Assembly (NCBI GenBank): GCA_015227615.1
Contig: JAALGZ010000014.1
Coordinates: forward strand, 1,201,573 to 1,265,572
Direction of reading: 5' to 3'
Source of the DNA: Labyrinthula sp. Ha
Lineage: Eukaryota > Sar > Bigyra > Labyrinthulida > Labyrinthulaceae
DNA length: 64,000 nt
Position 1 is the stretch's first letter. Each line of letters begins with the position of its first letter. The notes under the pieces were generated by a model. It saw only the letters and a list, made by a program, of their open reading frames with translations. It had not been told where the DNA came from and searched no databases. Shown one piece after another: positions 1 to 7,191 of the stretch. Both the position numbers and the translations under genes were made by a program.

Positions 1-319
1 ACATGTCCTAAACGTTAATCAAAGTATTTTTTGAAATTAAACCAAGTTCAGTATTACTTAGAGATTCGCACTGATGACAGGACAGGTAAAGAAAGCAACT
101 TTTTAGCAGTCTTATGGTCAGAAACCTATTTCATGGGGTTTTATTTACTACCCCCGTTGCCATGTAACAAAAATAGTTCCCTAAACCATTCACTGTCACT
201 CTCTCATTCATTCGAACTTCCTATAGTTCTACATTGTTACTTTGATACAGCTCCTTATTTATTATAAACTCTTTTATTTAGGCTTTATTATGCAGTTTTA
301 ATATTATAAAATATTGTAG
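1..319. other. AT-rich sequence, no gene recognised
   Basis: AT-rich sequence at the window edge. A 78-codon open stretch on the plus strand (31-267) starts at TTG, not ATG, and matches no family I know. It could be a decayed exon, but nothing supports that beyond the lack of stops. Confidence 0.4.
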
Positions 320-532
320 AGCCTTCTTAGGTATTATAAGACTCTCAAAAATTTTCATGTCCGAGCAGTTGAATTAATTAAGGACACCATACAAGTAGTT
401 GCTAGCGCTACTTTCCCAAAGACTTACAATAAAAGTTACCCTTTTAAGATATTTGCTTAAGCTGACACGGGAAAGATTTTCAAAATAGCACTAAGTATCT
501 CTCGACAATCGGAACCTGATAGTATGTTTATA
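320..532 (+). pseudogene. Coding-like block of unknown origin, interrupted
   Basis: One plus-strand frame reads from 320 to a TAG at 533 with a single internal stop near 467. Its composition is protein-like rather than random AT-rich (for example a stretch reading RAVELIKDTIQVVASATF). There is no ATG at its start and no convincing splice site. It may be a 5' part of the decayed kinase-like sequence downstream, since the second half contains a short ADTGKIF-like segment that faintly recalls a nucleotide-binding loop, but this is weak. I do not recognise the family. Confidence 0.25.
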
Positions 533-908
533 TAGGAACAGCTTACGTTACAAAATAATGAAGAGAAAGTAGGACTCAATTACATATTCTGTTATTTTAT
601 ATTCCATAAGTTCAAAACCAAAAGCATTTTCATACAATCAGTGAAACCTGATTTATACAGGTTTTAGCTACATATTCCTAATTTATTTTTTCTAAACTAT
701 TGAGAAGACAGCTCTTGTCTAACCAAGGTACCCAGGTTTTAGGATGCATATCGTTAGAATAAGTAGTCACAAAAAACCAAGTTCTCTATATTTCGTCTTG
801 TACTGGTTATTAGACAAAAAGAAAATTTCATTTTTTAATCTCAACTTAGAACATTCAAGAATTAACAATATTTCGGCTAAAATAGGTTTTTATAAGATTT
901 ATTAGTAA

Positions 909-2030
909 ATGGAATCCTTTTGGTTCCTTAAGAATCAGAACGATTCCCCTCTATCTAAAAAGTGTGTATTTTATTTGGAATTCATAGAAAGGTTAATCAT
1001 CCTCGAACTGAATGCTTTCAACTCAGTTTTAATATAAAGTATGCTGAAAAAGTACTACATTAAATGAAACTAAATTTTTTTAATTAATACAATATATCGA
1101 TCTCTATTCTATGACTCTTCTTCTAAACTTGCATGTGAAAAATTTCATAATCGATTCTCCAAAGGAAAAGGAAGTATTGAAGATATTCATTCATATTATC
1201 TAGATGAAGATAAAAACTTTTTTATGGGATGTGTTGATTATATGCTCAGGAACATTTTTAAAACTAACAAAAGCGTGTAGCAACTAAAGGATACAAGAAA
1301 CGCTTTATATAGTGGTACAAATAGAAAACAGCTGTGAAGGCTTGTAGATGAAACAAGAAAATTGTTTTTAGCCAGAAAATCTCCAATTTGTTTCTATTAT
1401 GCGCAAGATATCTTAAAATTTCTATTGAATGTAATTTAATGTGGTTACAGTGTTACTCGGTGTATCAGCAACGACTGTCCAGTGGTTAGTTAATCATGAA
1501 AGCACTGTTACATTAGACGGACTACGCCCTATTCTTTTGAAATATATATCTGAATATATGTAAAGCTTTTTACTTTTGTTCAATGTCAATAATTTTTGAT
1601 TGGGAGGTCTAAAACTTCTTATTAGGTCCATAGCAGTGAGTTCAGGATGCTGAATACTTCACGCTGTCTGGTACAACTAGGGCTTCCCTTTGATATCCTC
1701 ATGATATAACATTTGAGTTTAGAGGATTTTGATTTTTTTTGAGTGAGTTTGAGTTTTTTGCCAACAACTTTGAGTGAGTTTTGAGCAACTCATGAATATC
1801 ATTTGAGGAAACTCAAAACTCCGAAAAAAGTATCAAAATTCCAAATTTTTGAGGAACTCATTTTAGTATCGAGTTTTTTTCCTCAAACGGCAGCGCTAAC
1901 GGCAGCCCTTGGTACAACATCCAATAAATTATTGTATCTCAATATGGCATTACCATAATCAAACACTCAAGAAAAATCCAGAAAATAGACCAAGTATCAA
2001 AGAGATTCTATATTTTCTCAGCATAGAACA
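909..2030 (+). pseudogene. Decayed protein-kinase-like gene, split by a MITE
   Basis: An ATG at 909, preceded by an in-frame TAA at 906, opens a frame that stops at 1035 but stays coding-like in the same frame to about 1434, with further stops including 1278-1280. Around 1182-1244 it reads DIHSYYLDEDKNFFM then VDYM, resembling the beta4-beta5/hinge segment of Ser/Thr kinases. Around 1390-1425 it reads FYYAQDILKFLL, resembling the alpha-E helix before the catalytic loop. In another frame, 1963-2010 reads [16 protein letters not shown], the usual kinase subdomain XI arginine motif, beyond the transposon at 1678-1910. Order and spacing suit one kinase gene. I see no clear HRD or DFG motif. The last part abuts the next gene's start codon. 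Subfamily is not determined; the call rests on by-eye motif similarity. Confidence 0.45.
1678..1910. mobile_element. MITE, hAT- or Mutator-like, with target duplication
   Basis: A ~233-bp insertion flanked by the direct repeat TGGTACAAC (1669-1677 and 1910-1918; 8 or 9 bp depending on where the end is placed). The ends form imperfect inverted repeats: the left begins TAGGGCTTCC and the right, reverse-complemented, begins AAGGGCTGCC. The interior is a long imperfect hairpin of TTTGAG/CTCAAA-type sequence, about 1720-1765 against 1800-1855. There is no coding capacity. An 8-bp duplication with TAGGG-type ends suggests hAT; 9 bp would suggest Mutator. It lies about 120 bp upstream of the CPSF30-type gene, so it may sit in that gene's promoter or 5' leader. 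Confidence 0.6.
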
Positions 2031-4243
2031 ATGTACAACATTGGAAAGTTTAATGATATCACGTTTGACTTTGAGCAAGATCCTGAGTTTCAGAGACGAA
2101 GACGAGAAGAGCGTAAACAAGAAATTCAAAAGAATGACAGACGTTTCAAGACTATTGTTTGTCGGCACTGGGTCAAAGGTTTGTGTATGAAAATGGACAA
2201 ATGTGAGTTCCTGCATGAAATTGATCTAGAAAGAATGCCGGAATGCCGTTGGGGAGAAAAATGTCAATCACCTGATTGCTTATACAAGCATACAAAGGAA
2301 GAAGATCGGTTAGAGTGCAGTTATTACACACTTGGTTTTTGTGCTCATGGTTCAAGTTGTCGTTTCCGACATATAAGAAAAGAGAAAATAGAACTTCCTA
2401 AAGAAGCCAAATGGGACTTAGTATTCAGTCAAAACTATTCTATTGGAAACCAGCCGAAAAGTGAAGCAAAGGAAAACGTTTTTGGATTGACGGAGAAACA
2501 AAAGGAAAACTTCAAAGTTGCTCTATGTAAACATTTTGAAACTACAGGAAACTGCCCCTATGGAGAACGTTGTCATTTTGCTCATGGCGCAGCAGAACTT
2601 AGGGCACCAAACAGAAAAAGAAATCACGAGACTATGGAAGGCCCTTCTAGTGATTTTGTTCTTTTTTTTAACTTGTAGGCTCTGAACTCCTTCAAAAGCT
2701 TGTGCGCGAAATGCGAGAAGCAAATGATGTTATACTCAACCCTTTTCAGGATCAAGGCAATGGTTTAAAAACACCAGATATTTTAGTACCAGGAGGAGAA
2801 TACAAGTCAGTTAGATATGTTATTGTTCGGTCACAGTCTTTTCGTTCCTTAGCAGCTTCGTTTAAGCACTCAGTATGGGCAGTGAAGAAAACAACTGCAG
2901 AAGCTTTAAATGTTTTATTTAAAGAAAGAAGTAAAATATTATTATTTTTTGCAGTTGAAGAAACCAAACAATTCGGTGGTTGTGCAATTGTTAAATCTTT
3001 ATTTAAAGTTTTGAAATCAGAAGTTGCAACCAGTGAATCTGAGGAAATGTATATTGGAGACATATCTTGGCAGCACTTATGTTCTTTGTCGTTTACAAAG
3101 GTAGGCAAACTAAGTTGGTATTCTAATGACTTAAAAACTGAGTTACCTGTTGGTTTGTGTGATGATGGTGCTTTATTGAAAGTTGATAAGGGAAGAGCAC
3201 TTACAATTGCCTTATTTAGAGAGGATGCTGCAACAATAAATAAAAATACAATTGATCCTACACTAAAAATAAAATTATATGAACCACAGCAAGCACTTCA
3301 AGTGCACGAACTCGCAGCAAAACGACGTACAGTTTTTCATTTTTATTACCTTTTAGATGAGTCTAGTGGACCAACCCAAATACAAGTTATAAAAATAAAC
3401 AAACCTGGATATGTATTCATATGTCCAACTGCGAATTATCTGGACGAAACACTTGGGAGATTACTTTTTGGAACCAATCCTAATGTGGTTCCTCCTACGT
3501 TGAGTATTCAAGAAGGAACCCCGTTATTCCTATTCTCAAAAGAGAACTTATTATTTTTTGGAGTTTTTGAAAGTTTAACTGCTTTGCAAATGAATATTGA
3601 ACCAACTGCTTTTGATGGAACTCTTCCCTTACAAGTGAAAGTAAAAGTGCTGCATAAATATAACCCCTTGCATATATCTATTGTTACTCAATTAGGTAAC
3701 GAAGTTATGAGATCTATTAATGAATATGAGATGATGCCAGTTGCTGAAATGAGACAACTTGTGCAATTGTTTGCTACCAATAATTCAACTAAACTTCCTG
3801 GACCAAGACAAGGTGCAGTATCTGAACCAAAGAATAATAGTGTTCGTAGACAACTTCCATTAAGGTTTATGCCACCTAAGCAAGGTGCTGCTGGAGAAAT
3901 AATACAAGATATTCTCATTGAATTTGAGTTTCGTCCTAAGTTTAATCCTGTTGCTAGACTTGCAGGAAATGGAGGATATAAGCTAAGAAATATTACTCAA
4001 GCAACAAACGGTGAAGTACGAGTAGAAGCTCTAGGGCCTCCCATGAATCCACCACCAGTTGTAGTTACAGTTTTTGCTCGGAATGAGAGAGCACTTGAAA
4101 ATGGAAAGGAGCTAATATTGACACGTATTGATGAGCTACTTAGAAGTCACGAAGTGTATGTTCGAAGAGGAGAAGAGTTAAGGAGGCAGCGGTTGGAAAG
4201 AGAACGTGGTGTTCAGAGTTTTCAAGGAAACAGACAGTTTTAG
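2031..4243 (+). CDS. CPSF30: CPSF30-type CCCH zinc finger protein with YTH, DCD-like and KH-like domains (two exons)
   Basis: Two exons (2031-2649 and 2679-4243) encode 727 aa. Residues 44-114 carry three CCCH fingers in the order and spacing of plant CPSF30 (C44-C52-C58-H62, C72-C78-C83-H87, C96-C104-C110-H114). A fourth, tristetraprolin-like finger follows (C166-C175-C181-H185). Residues ~252-389 form a YTH domain starting RYVIVRS, with the conserved tryptophans W273 (SVWA) and W337 (ISWQHL) that in the family line the N6-methyladenosine pocket. Residues ~450-532 match a DCD domain ([37 protein letters not shown]). Residues ~618-692 look like a KH fold with loop GNGG. The C terminus is Arg/Glu-rich. 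CPSF30 is the RNA-binding subunit of the nuclear polyadenylation complex; the fusion implies m6A-dependent 3'-end choice. The start is the first ATG after an in-frame stop at 1986, with A at -3. CPSF30-YTH is sure; DCD is likely; KH is moderate. Confidence 0.9.
2650..2678 (+). other. 29-nt GT-AG intron between zinc fingers and YTH part
   Basis: Removal joins frame 2031-2649 (206 codons plus one base) exactly to the frame from 2679, restoring an AGC serine codon and a continuous protein. The intron begins GTGATT, has a pyrimidine run, a TTAAC branch-like motif and ends TTGTAG. If retained, it gives a stop right at its end, leaving a 215-aa zinc-finger-only protein. Confidence 0.8.
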
Positions 4244-5033
4244 TGTGCTAAATGTAATCACTGGACTATTTTGTTCCGCCTTAGTGTAGCTACTGTTGGC
4301 TACGTAAACTTTGCTTTCAACTTTTTTCACATTAGAAATATTCGGTTTCCATTGAGAAAGAATGCTTGAATGATTGTTGTTTATGTATTTTTACCATGAA
4401 GTTGGTTTTATCGAGCTTTGGGTCTCTGTTACTCGTTTTAGGATTTCGTTTTGGGGGTATTTCAATTAATTTTTCGTAACACGCTCTTTCATCTTTTCTC
4501 CCATACGAACTCAGTTGTTCTCGATAGTTGTGTAGGGGAACCTACTTGAGTACCTTGAGAGAATGTAATCTTTAATATACAGAATATAGAAATTATGTTT
4601 AGTAGTTAAGTTGACCATATTACTTTTTTGCAGTTATTGTTCGTAGTAAATCCATTATCCAAAAATAAAAGTAAAACAAGATTGAAACACATAGTATAGC
4701 AAACTTAGAGTTTTCTACTAGAAAACATCGGCCCAGTAGAGTCTTCAATAAGTTAATAAGTCGAATCCAAACTATTTGTAAGGGAATCAAAATCTAAATC
4801 ATTTAATAACAAATTTTTATACTAGTTTCAACTCGCGAAGAGATATAGTTAGCCTACTTATGATAAATAGAAAAATACTTTTCAAGCTTAGAGGTTCTAA
4901 CAAGGAAAGTGAACTAGTTTATATACAAGGTACCAGCTTGAATCTTGTTTCCTTTCAATGAATATACCTCTGTTTTTAAATCCATAGTCTTCAGTAGTTA
5001 GCCTGTAGCTGAGAAACTTGTTAATGCAACGTA
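4244..5033. other. AT-rich intergenic spacer / 3' region of CPSF30 gene
   Basis: No gene seen on either strand. It presumably begins with the 3' UTR of the CPSF30-type gene. An AATAAA lies at 4664-4669, about 420 bases after the stop, rather far to be claimed as its polyadenylation signal. Confidence 0.4.
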
Positions 5034-5054
5034 GTGTGGCATGTTAAGGGCACG

Positions 5055-5219
5055 ATGCAAAGACTTACTCAGTTTTCCGAAGGAACAGACGGAAATGATT
5101 TCGAACAATACTTTGCTTTAGTTAGAGTACAAGAATCACTAACCTTGGGTAAAAGCATTCGCTACGAGAGATGGCTGGTCTTTTTGGGTCAAGGCTGCAA
5201 TCCAATCATGTCGAAGTAA
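5055..5219 (+). mobile_element. Possible retroelement gag scrap (fossil)
   Basis: A 54-codon open frame from an ATG has a segment (FSEGTDGNDFEQYF followed by a basic stretch and RWLVFLGQG) whose pattern recalls the start of LTR-retroelement gag proteins. It is short and isolated, with no other retroelement domain or LTR recognised nearby, so it is at best an old fragment and may be chance. It does not resemble the gag of the Copia element at 10.3-15.3 kb. Confidence 0.2.
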
Positions 5220-5556
5220 TCAGGTAAGCCTAATGGATGCAAGAACGAGGATATATTAGCACGACTAAAAAAACCTTGAATACACCCCTAGCATAATGGC
5301 TTATCACTTCAAACAATTCTATGGTCCTGTCATCCGCAGCTCAGTCTCTTTGCCTAATGCTTGCACATTCCACAAGTCTGCTAGAAAATGATATTGTTTA
5401 GTTGACTTTATGAAAAATAACGGTTGCTTAACAAGTGCGTAAGTTCTACTAGTTCAAAGCTATACCACTATTAACAATTCTTAAATACTATTGGCAATAA
5501 AAGGAATCTTTAAGACTTGAGTTTAAAAGAAATAAGCTCCGTTGCTGTATCATTTT

Positions 5557-5870
5557 TTTGGGGGGGCTACTGGGAGGTTGGATACCCTTCGGTCTTGCAA
5601 GGAGGACATAACTGACCCAAAACCCTTTCTAGCGTCGTGTGAGACTTTAATCCACTCGACCACCCCCCCGGCACGTTTTCTTACCATGACACTGAAAACT
5701 CGAATCATTCATACTCCACTGAGCCAAATCATTCAAAGCTAAATGCCTTACCCATAAGGCCTTGACGACTTGGGGAATCCATGGGGCATTAGCTGTAGCA
5801 CTAGCGCGCTGCGGCTTTGCTGTATCATGGCCTAAGCTTTCTAAAAATCCATTTGGCATGACAGAATACG
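5557..5870. other. GC-rich structured island, tRNA-like at its left part
   Basis: Clearly more GC-rich than its surroundings. Seven Gs (5560-5566) and seven Cs (5663-5669) are complementary and 96 bases apart. Read on the minus strand, the segment starts with seven Gs, then TGGTCGAGTGG, which fits a tRNA/Pol III A box and the D-arm of serine tRNAs, but no proper anticodon stem or T-loop follows. A perfect hairpin (GCCTTA, loop CCCA, TAAGGC) lies at 5745-5760, followed by a GC-rich stretch near 5800-5820. GC islands in AT-rich genomes are often structured RNA genes. Whether this is a tRNA relic, a Pol III small RNA or something else cannot be told. Confidence 0.3.
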
Positions 5871-7191
5871 TGTATCTTCCCAGTGTGCAACTTTCCCGCA
5901 ATTTTACATTCTTAGGGTGTGGTCTTTTGTAAGAATATATTAGTTTCCGAGATATGTGGTTCTGAAGGATTTTAACATAGCAAGTTTGGTACAGGTAATC
6001 AACAACCAACTCCTACAGGGCTTTGCAATTACTCGTGTATTCACGTAAGTTTTTCTTTTTGCTTTATATGCTCTCCTCTTGGGTCTCTTTCCTAATACTT
6101 ATGGAATATAAATAGAAAAGTTTTTCTCCATCGCGTAATGAAGTAGTTTCCAGCTGACATGAAGCTGATGCAGTCTAAGTGACTTATAATATTTAGTTTA
6201 GGATATTATTCATCAATTACTTAAAGCTATTTCTCTTCTGGAAGTCATTCAACTTTAGTACAGGCATAGACAAAGGCGGGTGTTGTTTTCAATGTGTTTT
6301 AAAACAGTGTTTTCCTCCTTAGAGATAGCACTTACTTGAATTAAATCTTTTGGTGATTGGATGCTCCTTGACAAAAGGAATTCTCATTCTGCTTAGACTT
6401 TTATGCTATGTAAGTTTCTATGGTTTCTCTCGAATGAGCTTTGAGTGGTGTCTGCATTCAGCTTCACTTGTGGATAGTTCTGCTTCAATGATATGTTCTC
6501 ATGATATATTTTTCCCTTGCTCTACACCAAATGTAAGAAAGTTGGTCTCTTTGATTTTTGTTGTTGTGTTGTTAATAATTAGTTAAATAAAGCAATTGAA
6601 ATAGGAAATTCCCAAACATGAGTCAAATAATACCTAATTTGCCTAATGAACTTACTGACGTGTTTGTGCTAAGGTTTACCTAACCACTGTGTATATTTAT
6701 CAATTTTTAATTTGCAGAACAGTATCAAACCGTATAGTAATATTAGTGAACAAATATATTTTTGGAAATTAAAGCATAACCAATCTTGTGATAGAATCTT
6801 AAGTAAAACAATAAAAAAAAGCAAAGCTAACAGCAAGCTAGCCAATAACAACAGTAAGACTGTCCAAAGTAAAGGAGAGCTTTTTTAGTTTTTTACATAG
6901 CTTCAATGGAGTAAGTTTTCTTCAGATCAACTTATACGTCTCTAAAGATAGCCTGATTTTAATCACTTCAAAACCTGACATTTTAGTTAATATCTTCATC
7001 TCCTTTTCAAGTATCTGAATATTTGATAATTTATTTTTAGCAAATATATCATATTGGTATTTATAAAAAATATTACAATATACAATATTAAATTTATATA
7101 AATTGTTTTACCCAAAATGTGATTAAATTTTTCATTTCAGTTAATTTGAAACTGCAGTTCAAAGTATAAAAAAAAGGTAAAACACTTAACA
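5871..7191. other. AT-rich intergenic spacer upstream of the lipase gene
   Basis: No convincing gene. The last ~170 bases are very AT-rich and contain a good 3' splice-site lookalike (TTTTTCATTTCAG ending at 7140), so the lipase transcript may have an intron in its 5' UTR. A TATAAA-like string at 7165 is only ~27 bases from the start codon and is probably not a TATA box for this gene. Confidence 0.35.

Noticed and set aside
31-267. 78-codon open frame at the left end
   Set aside because: Starts at TTG, has no recognised motif and ends in T-rich sequence; too weak to call a gene.
320-1434. A non-standard genetic code, suggested by coding-like frames with internal stops
   Set aside because: The CPSF30 gene (727 codons) and lipase gene (796 codons) have no internal TAA, TAG or TGA and end at TAG in sensible places. 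The interrupted frames are better explained as dead genes.
5560-5669. tRNA gene (serine-like) on the minus strand
   Set aside because: The acceptor-like G7/C7 pair and the A-box-like D-arm are present, but the D-stem has a mismatch, no anticodon stem of five pairs can be formed, and there is no TTCRA T-loop.
5647-6009. 120-codon open frame on the minus strand
   Set aside because: It starts at TTG, is explained by the local GC-rich composition with fewer stops, and matches no family I know.
6350-6586. 78-codon hydrophobic open frame on the plus strand
   Set aside because: No ATG at its start, low-complexity T-rich sequence that gives hydrophobic residues by chance, no recognisable domain.
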